Origin: Verrucomicrobia bacterium UBA2970
Lineage (GTDB): Bacteria > Verrucomicrobiota > Verrucomicrobiia > Limisphaerales > AAA164-E04
Assembly: GCA_002348345.1 (NCBI GenBank)
Contig: DEAY01000418.1
Location: 1 to 27,449, forward strand
Length of the DNA stretch: 27,449 nt
Reading direction: 5' to 3'
Shown here: positions 7,996 through 15,640 of the stretch, piece by piece
Position numbering within the stretch: the stretch's first letter is position 1
How the letters are laid out: every line of letters begins with the position of its first letter
The notes under the pieces: generated by a model
The model's input: only the letters and a program-made list of their open reading frames with translations
Told to the model about the DNA's origin: nothing
The model's database searches: none
Made by a program: the position numbers and the translations under genes

Positions 7996-9783
7996 ATGGA
8001 TATCAAAGCCTGGACTTATCTCATCGTTGGACTGTCTTTCGCGCTCTACATCGGCATCGCCATCGCCACCCGGGTTCGGAGCACGGCCGGGTTCTATGTG
8101 GCAGGACAGGGCGTTCCCGCCGTGTTCAATGGGATGGCGACGGGCGCGGACTGGATGAGCGCCGCATCCTTTATCTCAATGGCCGGCCTCATTTCCTTCA
8201 TGGGGTATACGGGCTCGGTCTACCTGATCGGCTGGACCGGGGGATACGTGCTGCTGGCGCTGCTTCTGGCTCCCTATCTGCGCAAATTCGGGAAGTTTAC
8301 GGTGCCGGACTTCGTGGGCGATCGGTATTACTCGAATGTGGCGCGCGTGGTGGCGGTGGTGTGTGCCGTTTTTGTCTCGTTCACCTACGTGGCGGGACAG
8401 ATGAGGGGGGTGGGAGTGGTGTTTTCACGGTTTCTGGAGGTCGATATCAATACCGGGGTGGTGATCGGGATGGTGCTGGTCTTCGTTTACGCCACCTTGG
8501 GCGGGATGAAGGGGATCACCTACACACAGGTGGCGCAGTATACGGTTCTCATTATCGCTTACTTGATCCCAGCAGTGGCCATTTCCTATCAGATGACCGG
8601 CAACCCGGTTCCTCAGATCGGCTTCGGATCCGCCATCAACTCGGGGGAGCGAGCGGGTGTTTATCTGCTCGAGGCCATCGACCAGATTCATCGCGATCTG
8701 GGATTCCCGGAATACACCGGAGCCTTTGGCGAAGGGAACAAGTCCATGATCGATGTCTTTGCCATCACCCTGGCCCTCATGGTTGGGACCGCGGGATTGC
8801 CCCACGTGATCATTCGGTTCTACACCGTAAAGAGTGTTCGGGCGGCGCGGTGGAGTGCGTTTTGGGCTCTTTTGTTCATCGGGTTACTCTACACCTGTGC
8901 GCCGGCAGTGGCGACGTTTGCCCGGGTTAATTTGATCCAGACGCTCCACGAGCGGTCCTACACCCAGCGGCCGCAGTGGTATCAGAGTTGGGAGCAGACG
9001 GGGCTCATCGCCTGGGTCGATAAGAATGGCGACGGGTTGATTCAGTATGGTCCAGGCTCGGCTTTTGTCGGGAAGCCCATGGTGTCTCAAGATGACAATG
9101 GGGAGCCCGTTTTGGGCCCTTCGGGCGAGCCTCGCTTGAGCAATGAGACCACGGCCAACGGGAACGAACTGTATGTCGATCGCGATATCATGGTACTTGC
9201 GAACCCAGAGATCGCCAACCTTCCGGCCTGGGTCGTGGCTTTGGTGGCGGCTGGAGGCCTGGCGGCTGCACTGTCGACGGCGGCGGGACTCCTTTTGGTG
9301 ATATCGTCTTCGTTGTCGCATGACCTTGGAAAACGGATCCTCAACCCGCAGATGAGTGAGCGCGCCGAATTGACCTATGCCCGCATCGCCGCAGGCGGCG
9401 CGGTCGTGATTGCGGGTTACTTTGGGATCAACCCACCGGGTTTTGTGGCTCAGGTCGTCGCGTTTGCCTTTGGGTTGGCCGCAAGCAGTTTCTTTCCGAT
9501 CATCATTCTCGGGGTGTTTAGCAAGCGAACCACTCGCGAGGGTGCAATTTGTGGCATGTTGGCCGGGATCCTCTTCACGGCGGGATATATTGTATACTTC
9601 AAGGCGATCCAGCCCGGTGCGAGCGCCGAGGACTGGTGGCTGGGGATCAGCCCAGAAGGGATAGGTACGGTAGGGATGGTCCTCAACTTCGTGGTCGCGA
9701 TTGCGGTGAGTCGCTTCACCCCGGCTCCGCCGCCGGAGGTTGAAGCGCAGGTGGAACGCCTTCGCATGCCGGGAGATGCCTAG
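7996..9783 (+). CDS. Sodium:solute symporter large subunit (SSS family, VC_2705/ActP-like)
   Basis: A 595-residue inner-membrane permease with about 12-13 hydrophobic segments. It carries SSS-family features: FYVAGQGVPAVFNGMATGADWMSAASF in the first helices, a GGMKGITYTQVAQY segment and VGTAGLPHVIIRFYT. Members import small carboxylates such as acetate with sodium; the exact substrate is not readable from sequence. Between two membrane helices sits a ~90-residue hydrophilic loop (about 310-400) with an EF-hand-like DKNGDGLIQ at 342-350, which I recall as a trait of this subfamily. It is translated from a GGAGG site within the DUF4212 gene and forms a two-gene operon with it. It converges on the sodium channel gene with a 76-nt gap. 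Confidence 0.92.
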   Translation: MDIKAWTYLIVGLSFALYIGIAIATRVRSTAGFYVAGQGVPAVFNGMATGADWMSAASFISMAGLISFMGYTGSVYLIGWTGGYVLLALLLAPYLRKFGKFTVPDFVGDRYYSNVARVVAVVCAVFVSFTYVAGQMRGVGVVFSRFLEVDINTGVVIGMVLVFVYATLGGMKGITYTQVAQYTVLIIAYLIPAVAISYQMTGNPVPQIGFGSAINSGERAGVYLLEAIDQIHRDLGFPEYTGAFGEGNKSMIDVFAITLALMVGTAGLPHVIIRFYTVKSVRAARWSAFWALLFIGLLYTCAPAVATFARVNLIQTLHERSYTQRPQWYQSWEQTGLIAWVDKNGDGLIQYGPGSAFVGKPMVSQDDNGEPVLGPSGEPRLSNETTANGNELYVDRDIMVLANPEIANLPAWVVALVAAGGLAAALSTAAGLLLVISSSLSHDLGKRILNPQMSERAELTYARIAAGGAVVIAGYFGINPPGFVAQVVAFAFGLAASSFFPIIILGVFSKRTTREGAICGMLAGILFTAGYIVYFKAIQPGASAEDWWLGISPEGIGTVGMVLNFVVAIAVSRFTPAPPPEVEAQVERLRMPGDA

Positions 9784-9832
9784 CGGGCGGGCTTTGATTG
9801 GCCTCGGTTTCGGGGCAACCTTGCCATAGATA

Positions 9833-9861
9833 AGCCTTGCTTGATTCGAAGCATGAAGGCT
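9833..9861. terminator. Possible bidirectional terminator between symporter and channel genes
   Basis: AGCCTT-GCTT (9833-9842) pairs with AAGC-ATG-AAGGCT (9849-9861): ten pairs, a six-base loop and a three-base bulge. It lies in the 76-nt convergent gap and runs two bases into the channel stop codon. T-runs on either side are poor (TTATCT on the - strand), so function as an intrinsic terminator is uncertain. Confidence 0.3.
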
Positions 9862-10684
9862 ACTTCTCGATGTGTCGTTTGAGCTCCTGTAGGTCCGATT
9901 CCATGCGGTGGACGAGATGTTGGAGATTCTTCGCGGGTGCTCTTGGATCCGGCATTGACGCGAGTTCTTGCATGGTCGAGACGATGATCCCGATGAAGAG
10001 GTTGAGAATGGTAAAGGTCGCGATGATGATGAAGGGAACGAAGAACGCCCAGGCCCAGGGTTGGGAGGCCATCACGGGACGGACAATACCCATCGACCAG
10101 CTCTCCAGCGTCATGATCTGGAAGAGGGTGTAGAAGCTCTTCCCAATTGTTCCAAACCAATCGGGGTGCTGTTCCCCAAAGAGATTGGTGGCCAGAACGG
10201 CCGCCGTATAAAAGAAGATTCCCATCACCGCCATCACCGAGGAGAGTCCGGGAATCGCCTGGATGAAGGCCGCAACCACCTGGCGCATCTGGGGCACGAC
10301 GGTGAAGAGGCGCAGGACGCGGAGGACGCGCAGGGATCGGAGCACAGCCCAGGGGCCCGCTCCGGGAAAGAGGGCGATGCCTACCACGAGTGCATCGAAG
10401 AGATTCCAACCACTCCGCCAGAAGAGGCCCTGGTAGGCGGCCAGCTTGAGACCGAGCTCGAGCACAAAAAACCCGAGACAGATGTGGTCAACGATGCCGA
10501 TCCAGTTGCCGAGGACCCGGTGGGCTTGCTCGCTGGTGTCCAGTCCCAGGACGATGGCGTTGAGGATGATGAGGGTGGTGACGGCGATCTGGATTGGCAG
10601 ACTTTCGATCCGCTGGGCCAGGGCCAGTTGCCAGGGAGCGACGTCCGCCCGTCGTTGAAGGGTCGCTAATTCGTTTTCACTCAT
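9860..10684 (-). CDS. Bacterial voltage-gated sodium channel (BacNav, NavAb/NaChBac type)
   Basis: A 274-residue single-domain 6-TM channel subunit, expected to act as a homotetramer in the inner membrane. The S4 voltage sensor carries four arginines at every third position (R116, R119, R122, R125), followed by VPQMRQVV as in NavAb. The pore has the filter TLESWSM (192-198; 10091-10111), which matches that of NavAb and differs from NaChBac (TLESWAS) at the end. Glu194 gives sodium selectivity in characterised members. S6 is FFVPFIIIATFTILNLFIGIIV, and a C-terminal helix (about 250-274) with heptad-like hydrophobics fits the tetramerising coiled coil. A TTGAGGT lies directly before ATG 10682-10684. 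It is downstream of the sulfatase in the same direction, but 218 nt apart, so co-transcription is unproven. Confidence 0.95.
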   Translation of the reverse strand: MSENELATLQRRADVAPWQLALAQRIESLPIQIAVTTLIILNAIVLGLDTSEQAHRVLGNWIGIVDHICLGFFVLELGLKLAAYQGLFWRSGWNLFDALVVGIALFPGAGPWAVLRSLRVLRVLRLFTVVPQMRQVVAAFIQAIPGLSSVMAVMGIFFYTAAVLATNLFGEQHPDWFGTIGKSFYTLFQIMTLESWSMGIVRPVMASQPWAWAFFVPFIIIATFTILNLFIGIIVSTMQELASMPDPRAPAKNLQHLVHRMESDLQELKRHIEK

Positions 10685-10816
10685 ACCTCAAGAGGGCCAA
10701 TACCTAGAACGAGTGGCGCCGGGGTGCAAGTGTTCTTGCCCTGGGGATCAGAGGAACCCTTGGAAGGGGCTCGGGATGGCCTTCGGCATGGATCCCACGG
10801 GAAGAATCTCAAGGCG

Positions 10817-10846
10817 CTGCCGGGAATCGTTTGATTCCTGGGGCAG
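10817..10846 (-). terminator. Hairpin downstream of the sulfatase gene
   Basis: CTGCC-GGGAATC (10817-10828) pairs with GATTCCT-GG-GGCAG (10833-10846), with a two-base bulge and a GTTT loop, starting 57 nt beyond the sulfatase stop. No T-run follows on the - strand, so it may end the sulfatase transcript only weakly. Confidence 0.3.
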
Positions 10847-10902
10847 TCTCGCTACGTGCCGGCTCGCCTGGACGTCGATCGTTGTCAAGAAAGAGGAGGC
10901 GC

Positions 10903-12684
10903 CTAAGGAATGCGCTTAAACATGAGGAGACGCATGTCAATGGCCTTCTTTCCCGGAATCTTGGTCGCACGGAGCTCGAGCGACCCCCGCCCCGGATGGA
11001 GGAAAATGGTCCCCAAGCGGACCGGCTTGAACGATTTGATGTAGGATTCGATTCGCTTGACCCGATCATGTTCGGCTCCGCGGAGGGGAGGATCATGGGC
11101 CTCTGTGATGGTCACGTCGAGATGCTGGCCCTGCCACTCCAAACGGAGTTCGGCTCCCAGATCCTCGGGAGCGCAGGTGTAGTGGAGGTCGACTTCAAAT
11201 CGGCCAGGTTCCACTACTTCGGTGTCCCAGGAGATATAATCGTCGGTGCTCGTCCAGTTGGAGAAGAAGGAACAGTTGGGGAACCGATTTGAGCGTTTGA
11301 TCTTGCCATGAGGAATGCCGTCTCTGGCCGGGATTTGGGTGTAGATGGCGTCCGGGTGTCCGATAGGGAAGGGACGAAACTCGGGAGGGGATAGGGGGAT
11401 GAGCGCCGCCTTCCAAGAGGAGAGGGCCTGGCTGAGTGCTTCGAAGGCTTCGGGGGCTTGATCGCCAAGGTTGGTTCGTTGACCAGGATCCTTGCCGAGG
11501 TCGAACAGGCGTCCCTCATGGTCGAGACGATATTGGTGCGAGCGGACGCTGGTCCGGTTGCGCCAATGGGAAAAGATGAGACGGCGGGGCCAGGTTGTGG
11601 CGTGATTGAGGAGGAGGGGTTTGAGGCTCATGCCGTCGAGCGGCTTGGGCCGGGGTGCGGGAAAGCCGGCGAGGTCGGTGAGCGTTGGGAGCAAATCGAT
11701 GGCCGCTGCGATTTGGGGGATGATCAGCCCTGGTTTGATTTGTCCCGGCCATCGGATCAACAAAGGACTCCTCACCCCCCCTTCATCCGTCGACCCTTTT
11801 CGTCCTTTCATTCCGCCGTTCCAACGAGACCCGTTGGGCCCGTTATCGCAAAAAAAGACCACAATCGTCTCGGGCGCGAGATCGAGGGCTTCCAGTTCTC
11901 GGTTCAGGCGACCCACGTTCCAGTCGATGTTCTCACACATGGCGAGTGCGGCGCGGGTGTGCTCGATGTTTTCCCGTTCGGGTTCACGATGACGGACCTT
12001 GAGCGCTTTGTCCTTGAAGCGGTTCCAGTAAGGATCGGGAACTTGCATGGGGGAATGAGGCGTGTTGTAGGCGAGATAGGCAAAGAAGGGTTTTTGGGCC
12101 TTCTCTTGTTGACGAATGAAATCAATCGCCTTGTCGGTGATGTCATCGACAAGGAACCCGGTTCCCGTGACAAGCTTTCCATTCTCTTCCAAGGGGGGAC
12201 TAAAATAGTCTCCCCAGTGCCCGGAACAGAAACCATAGAAATAGTCGAAGCCGCGGCCGTTGGGGTGGTAGGGATACTGCATGCCATTGTGCCATTTTCC
12301 AAAGGCACCCGTGGCGTAGCCTTGGGCGCGGAATGCGTCGGCAATGGTGCGCTCGTCGAGGTCGAGTCGCTCTCCCCCTGCCGAGGTGCTGTAGACGCCG
12401 CCTCGAAGGTGATACCGGCCAGTGAGGAATTCAGCCCGGGTGGGCGAGCAAACGGGGCAGACGAAGAACCGGTCGAAGGCCGCTCCCTCCTGGGCAAGCG
12501 AATCAATGTTGGGGGTTTTAAGGTTGGGGTTGCTGTTGAGGCTGAGATCGCCCCAGCCCTGATCATCGGTGAGGATTACGATCACATTTGGCGGTCTCTC
12601 CCCTGCTCCCAGGGTGAGGAGTAGACTCAGGTGGGTGAGGGAGAGAAGGCCCCGGAGACGAGGAGATTGGTCGATCCAGTTCAT
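10903..12684 (-). CDS. Secreted formylglycine-dependent sulfatase (arylsulfatase A-like) with extra C-terminal beta domain
   Basis: A 593-residue protein starting at ATG 12682-12684, chosen because it puts the signal peptide (SLTHLSLLLTLGAG) at the N-terminus; the frame itself is open back to 12867. Catalytic features of type I sulfatases are all visible: metal-binding Asp40-Asp41 (LTDDQGWGD), the modification motif CSPTR at 79-83 (Cys79 becomes formylglycine; 12436-12450), GKWH at 130-132, His210 (NTPHSPM) and Asp280-Asn281 (FFCDNGPNG). It is expected to hydrolyse sulfate esters, probably of algal or mucin-type polysaccharides, in the periplasm or outside the cell; the substrate is inferred only. 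The last ~135 residues form a separate beta-rich, probably carbohydrate-binding region (VEPGRFEVDLHYTCAPEDLG). No formylglycine-generating enzyme is in the window. Confidence 0.93.
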   Translation of the reverse strand: MNWIDQSPRLRGLLSLTHLSLLLTLGAGERPPNVIVILTDDQGWGDLSLNSNPNLKTPNIDSLAQEGAAFDRFFVCPVCSPTRAEFLTGRYHLRGGVYSTSAGGERLDLDERTIADAFRAQGYATGAFGKWHNGMQYPYHPNGRGFDYFYGFCSGHWGDYFSPPLEENGKLVTGTGFLVDDITDKAIDFIRQQEKAQKPFFAYLAYNTPHSPMQVPDPYWNRFKDKALKVRHREPERENIEHTRAALAMCENIDWNVGRLNRELEALDLAPETIVVFFCDNGPNGSRWNGGMKGRKGSTDEGGVRSPLLIRWPGQIKPGLIIPQIAAAIDLLPTLTDLAGFPAPRPKPLDGMSLKPLLLNHATTWPRRLIFSHWRNRTSVRSHQYRLDHEGRLFDLGKDPGQRTNLGDQAPEAFEALSQALSSWKAALIPLSPPEFRPFPIGHPDAIYTQIPARDGIPHGKIKRSNRFPNCSFFSNWTSTDDYISWDTEVVEPGRFEVDLHYTCAPEDLGAELRLEWQGQHLDVTITEAHDPPLRGAEHDRVKRIESYIKSFKPVRLGTIFLHPGRGSLELRATKIPGKKAIDMRLLMFKRIP

Positions 12685-12820
12685 GGTTCGTGTGAGTGGT
12701 TGAGTAGTCCGGTAGGAATGCCATGAGGACGAGCCCCGCGCAATGCCAATTCCAACGGGGCCATCAAGAGCTTGAATTATGACGTCGCTTATAGGGTGGA
12801 GTTGACGGATAAAAGTTCCA

Positions 12821-12848
12821 TTGATCGGGGCCGGTTTTCGCCCATAAT
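12821..12848 (+). promoter_or_regulatory. Candidate sigma70-type promoter for the small gene at 12950
   Basis: TTGATC (12821-12826) and CATAAT (12843-12848) are separated by 16 nt; the -10 box matches the consensus at five of six positions and the -35 at four. Transcription would start near 12856, giving a leader of ~95 nt. This rests on sequence match alone. Confidence 0.35.
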
Positions 12849-12937
12849 CGGAACGAGAAGGCGACATATTGCCCTATCATCCGACGCCGGGCAAAACGGG
12901 TCTAGACAGGCTACGGCGGTTGCGGTTTGTTAAGTGC

Positions 12938-12944
12938 GGGGGAG
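12938..12944 (+). promoter_or_regulatory. Strong ribosome-binding site that decides a GTG start
   Basis: GGGGGAG ends five bases before GTG 12950-12952. It is the only good SD in this region and favours GTG 12950 over an upstream ATG at 12869 and a downstream ATG at 12983. Confidence 0.6.
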
Positions 12945-12949
12945 CAACT

Positions 12950-13288
12950 GTGACTCAAGAAAAGCCAAAGAAAGAATCGTCAATGGGACTGTCCGCAGGC
13001 CAGGATGAGCTTCCCGTGTCTGTTGGGGGCTGGTCGACGACTTCGGCTCGTTCGGTGTTGCGACTGAGGTTCGGAGATCGCGAGTGCGAGCGGGTCATCC
13101 GATTGGAATCGAAAGCGGCCCAGACTCGCCTGACCCCAGGTGAGCAAGCCGAACTTGCGGGGTTTGAGCAAGTGACCGTGTTCCTAGAATTCCTCAAGCG
13201 CAATGCGCAGCAGTTCTTGACCCCTCCTGGGGACCCTCCCTCCCAGGGCAATTTCCCCCCACGGGGTGCGTCGAAACGGGAGGACTAG
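12950..13288 (+). CDS. Small conserved-looking protein of unknown function (112 aa)
   Basis: Read from GTG 12950, this encodes a 112-residue soluble protein with no signal peptide or membrane segment. The central helical part, about residues 50-90 (ERVIRLESKAAQTRLTPGEQ and ELAGFEQVTVFLEFLKRNAQ), follows a pattern I recall from short PVC and cyanobacterial proteins: helix, 'LTPEE' turn, helix ending in a basic 'LLKxxAR'-like segment. The residual pattern supports a real gene, but no function is known to me. The ends are low-complexity (Lys/Ser-rich N-terminus, Pro/Gly-rich C-terminus). It is divergent from the sulfatase and converges on the thioesterase with a 13-nt gap, so it seems to be monocistronic. 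Confidence 0.6.
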   Translation: MTQEKPKKESSMGLSAGQDELPVSVGGWSTTSARSVLRLRFGDRECERVIRLESKAAQTRLTPGEQAELAGFEQVTVFLEFLKRNAQQFLTPPGDPPSQGNFPPRGASKRED

Positions 13289-13301
13289 ATCGGATTTGAT
13301 C

Positions 13302-13784
13302 TCAGGATGTACGGAGTTGTTTGAGAACCGCCGCGTCCGGGCCAAATTCATTCCAAAGCCGCTCCTCCACATCGGTCTTGACGGCAAGGTATTTCCCTGT
13401 CGCATGGGCGATCTCTTGGTCCTCGTGAAGGAGGCGCGCTTCAGTGCGGAAGATTTTTTTCTTTCGATTCTCGATCAGTGTGCCCACTCCCGTGGCTGTT
13501 GTCCCAGGTATCAGCGGGTGGGTGTAACGGATGTTGATATCGACGGAATAGGCGAACCGGCCTCCCAGTACCCCACAAGTCCAGGCCATGATTTCGTCCA
13601 GGACGGTTGCGATCAGGCCACCGTGAACCGTCTCGGCGAATCCAGTATGATGGGTTGAGGGGATCCAACGGGTGTGGATCTGGTCCCCGTCGCGTTGGAA
13701 GGTCAGATCCAGGCCAATAGGATTCTCGTGGCCGCAGGCAAAGCAGGATCGTGTTTGGGGAAAGACGGGCATAGGGTCTGGCAT
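13302..13784 (-). CDS. PaaI/YdiI-type hotdog-fold thioesterase
   Basis: A 160-residue cytoplasmic protein with the signature of small hotdog acyl-CoA thioesterases: CFACGxxNPIGL near the N-terminus (15-25), then HGGLIATVLDEIMAW (about 54-68), where the HGG and the acidic residue of the central helix form the active site in the family. The N-terminal CxxCG-NP-GL variant is common in members annotated simply as 'PaaI family thioesterase'. The substrate is unknown. The start is ATG 13782-13784; ATG 13770-13772 (residue 5) is an equally possible start, and neither has a clear SD. It stands alone, convergent with the small gene at 12950. Confidence 0.85.
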   Translation of the reverse strand: MPDPMPVFPQTRSCFACGHENPIGLDLTFQRDGDQIHTRWIPSTHHTGFAETVHGGLIATVLDEIMAWTCGVLGGRFAYSVDINIRYTHPLIPGTTATGVGTLIENRKKKIFRTEARLLHEDQEIAHATGKYLAVKTDVEERLWNEFGPDAAVLKQLRTS

Positions 13785-14320
13785 GATGGGGTTGTCGGGA
13801 GTGCTTCGGTTGGAACCGGTTTCCGAGGATTTGGGATCGTTTGGCCTGGTGTGTCAATTCTGATTGACTCGATCTCGTGTCCCCCTCGGAATCGCCAAAC
13901 GTTTCCCTTTGGGTTCAGGGAGCCGTGATTCCAGGATTCCACGGGTTGGGGGCTGGTGCCATGGAGGTTGCAATTGGCGTCTCGACCTGGATCGGGTTCC
14001 CAGGTCGCGCTGCGGCGCGCCCGTCGGAATCATTCGACGCGTTTGCTTGTGGCTTTGCTTTATTTTTTGCAAGCTATCACTCGAAGAGGCGCACGTTTTG
14101 TGGTCGTGAACCGGGAGACTGAATGGAGGCGTCGGTCAAGCGCACCGGGGATTAGCGATCGGTGCTGTTCTTCATCGGGGGCCTGTCTTAGAGGATTGTG
14201 GTGGCTGAGGGTTCGCTTGAGATTTCGGTTGGAAGAGATGGTTGAGAAATCAGTGGTCGAACGGGAACTCCGCTCGGCTGAGGGTTGAGCGTCGGCGGTT
14301 GCCCCGTCCTAGAGTTTGCG
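13785..14320. other. 536-nt region upstream of thyA without a recognised gene
   Basis: This lies between the divergent thioesterase and thyA. No frame has a plausible protein. Visible structure: a CGCGC-TGCG-GCGCG hairpin just before position 14020, a T-rich patch (CTTTATTTTTTGC) near 14060-14075, a GCACCG/CGGTGC stem (14142-14147 with 14160-14165) and an 11-bp direct repeat GGCTGAGGGTT (14203-14213 and 14276-14286). No promoter pair is clear enough to call. It may be a long leader for the thyA operon or a decayed gene. Confidence 0.45.
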
Positions 14321-15115
14321 ATGCGAGCATATCAAGACTTACTTCGTCTGGTCCTTGAGGAAGGCAAGGTGAAGCCGGACCGTACGGGAACGGGAACGAT
14401 CTCTGTTTTTGGGGCTCAGGCACGCTTTATGTTAGGGGATGGGTTCCCTCTGCTCACCACGAAGAAGCTCCATCTGAGATCGATCATTCATGAACTGCTC
14501 TGGTTCCTAAAAGGGGAGACCAACATTGAATACCTGAAGCAGAACGGGGTTTCCATCTGGGATGATTGGGCAGATGACAACGGCGATTTGGGCCGGGTCT
14601 ACGGAGCGCAATGGTGCGATTGGCGGACTGCGGATGGTCGTTCGATTCATCAAATCGATCAAGTGATCGAACAGATCCGGACCAACCCCGATAGTCGCCG
14701 CCTTCTGGTCTCGGCTTGGAATGTGGGTGAGATTGAGTCGATGGCCCTCCCCCCGTGTCATGCCTTGTTTCAGTTTTTTGTGACGGAAGGGGAACTGAGT
14801 TGTCAGTTGTATCAACGAAGCGCCGATTTGTTCCTGGGCGTTCCGTTCAATATTGCGTCCTACGCGCTGCTGACCCTGATGGTGGCGCAGGTTTGCCGGC
14901 TGCGGCCGGGGACGTTTGTTCATACCTTTGGAGATCTCCACTTGTATTCCAATCATCTGGAACAAGCCCGGACCCAACTGAAGCGTGAACCGCGGTCGCT
15001 TCCGAAGATGAGGCTCAATCCGGCCGTCCGGGAGATTCATGATTTCGTCTACGAGGACTTCGAGCTTTCGGAATATGATCCGCATCCTCATATCAAGGCC
15101 CCAGTAGCGGTATGA
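14321..15115 (+). CDS. thyA: Thymidylate synthase ThyA
   Basis: A 264-residue protein, the same length as E. coli ThyA. It makes dTMP from dUMP with methylene-tetrahydrofolate, yielding dihydrofolate. Diagnostic parts are visible: the folate/phosphate loop KPDRTGTGT (18-26), the TTKKLHLRSIIHELLWFLKG block, the catalytic Cys146 in LPPCH, the QLYQRSADLFLGVPFNIASY motif, and the C-terminal IKAPVAV. ATG 14321 was taken as the start because it matches the family N-terminus; a TTG at 14285 is in frame but adds only 12 non-homologous residues. The stop overlaps the folA start (ATGA), which couples the enzyme that produces dihydrofolate to the one that recycles it. Confidence 0.97.
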   Translation: MRAYQDLLRLVLEEGKVKPDRTGTGTISVFGAQARFMLGDGFPLLTTKKLHLRSIIHELLWFLKGETNIEYLKQNGVSIWDDWADDNGDLGRVYGAQWCDWRTADGRSIHQIDQVIEQIRTNPDSRRLLVSAWNVGEIESMALPPCHALFQFFVTEGELSCQLYQRSADLFLGVPFNIASYALLTLMVAQVCRLRPGTFVHTFGDLHLYSNHLEQARTQLKREPRSLPKMRLNPAVREIHDFVYEDFELSEYDPHPHIKAPVAV

Positions 15116-15630
15116 CAGAGACGACAGGGTGGGACGGGCCTTGCCGGTTTCAGGCGATCGTGGCGATGGCGGCCAATCGGGTCATCGGAAGCGCGAACCG
15201 GATTCCGTGGCACTTGCCAGAGGATTTCCGGTGGTTCAAATCTAAGACACTTGGACACGATCTGGTGATGGGGAGGCGGACCTTTGAATCGATCGGACGC
15301 CCCCTTCCTGGCAGAACGACCTTTGTGCTGAGTCGGGGAGGATTTTCCCACCCCGGTGTCCAGGTGATCGCTTCGCTGGCGGAGTTGCCGAGTGGGCTCG
15401 ATCGCATCCGTTTCATATGTGGCGGGGCGGAGGTCTACCGTATGGCCTTACCCCAATGCAGTGATTTGTTCCTCACGCGAGTGAAACGCGAGGTTTCGGG
15501 CGATTGCCTCTTCCCCGAGTTTGAGTCCCTCTTCACGTTGGATCGTCTGCTGCGCCAAGGAGACGACTTTGATATCGAGCACTATGTGCGAAAGGCGCCT
15601 GCAGAGCGGGTGAGCCGGAACGCTGGCTAA
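15112..15630 (+). CDS. folA: Dihydrofolate reductase
   Basis: A 172-residue DHFR, within the usual 160-175 range. It reduces dihydrofolate to tetrahydrofolate with NADPH. The sequence shows the AMAANRVIGSANRIPWHLPEDFRWFK substrate/cofactor block (the Asp/Glu-Asp pair includes the catalytic acid), MGRRTFESIGRPLPGR for NADPH phosphate binding, and ICGGAEVYRMALP. The ATG overlaps the thyA stop by four bases (ATGA), a common thyA-folA coupling. Ten bases separate its stop from murJ, so the operon continues. Confidence 0.97.
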   Translation: MTETTGWDGPCRFQAIVAMAANRVIGSANRIPWHLPEDFRWFKSKTLGHDLVMGRRTFESIGRPLPGRTTFVLSRGGFSHPGVQVIASLAELPSGLDRIRFICGGAEVYRMALPQCSDLFLTRVKREVSGDCLFPEFESLFTLDRLLRQGDDFDIEHYVRKAPAERVSRNAG

Positions 15631-15640
15631 GGGGGAATCG

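Noticed and set aside
9968..10669. 233-codon + strand frame opposite the sodium channel
   Set aside because: The product is a repetitive Asp/Glu/His/Gly-rich sequence caused by reading the complement of membrane-protein codons.
11458..12624. 388-codon open frame on the + strand opposite the sulfatase gene
   Set aside because: It is the mirror of a gene with intact catalytic motifs, has no family signature or SD, and long antisense frames are expected in G+C-rich coding DNA.
14142..14165. GCACCG/CGGTGC hairpin as a riboswitch or terminator
   Set aside because: Six pairs with a 12-base loop, no T-run and no match to a riboswitch class I know; it is only mentioned as part of the thyA leader.
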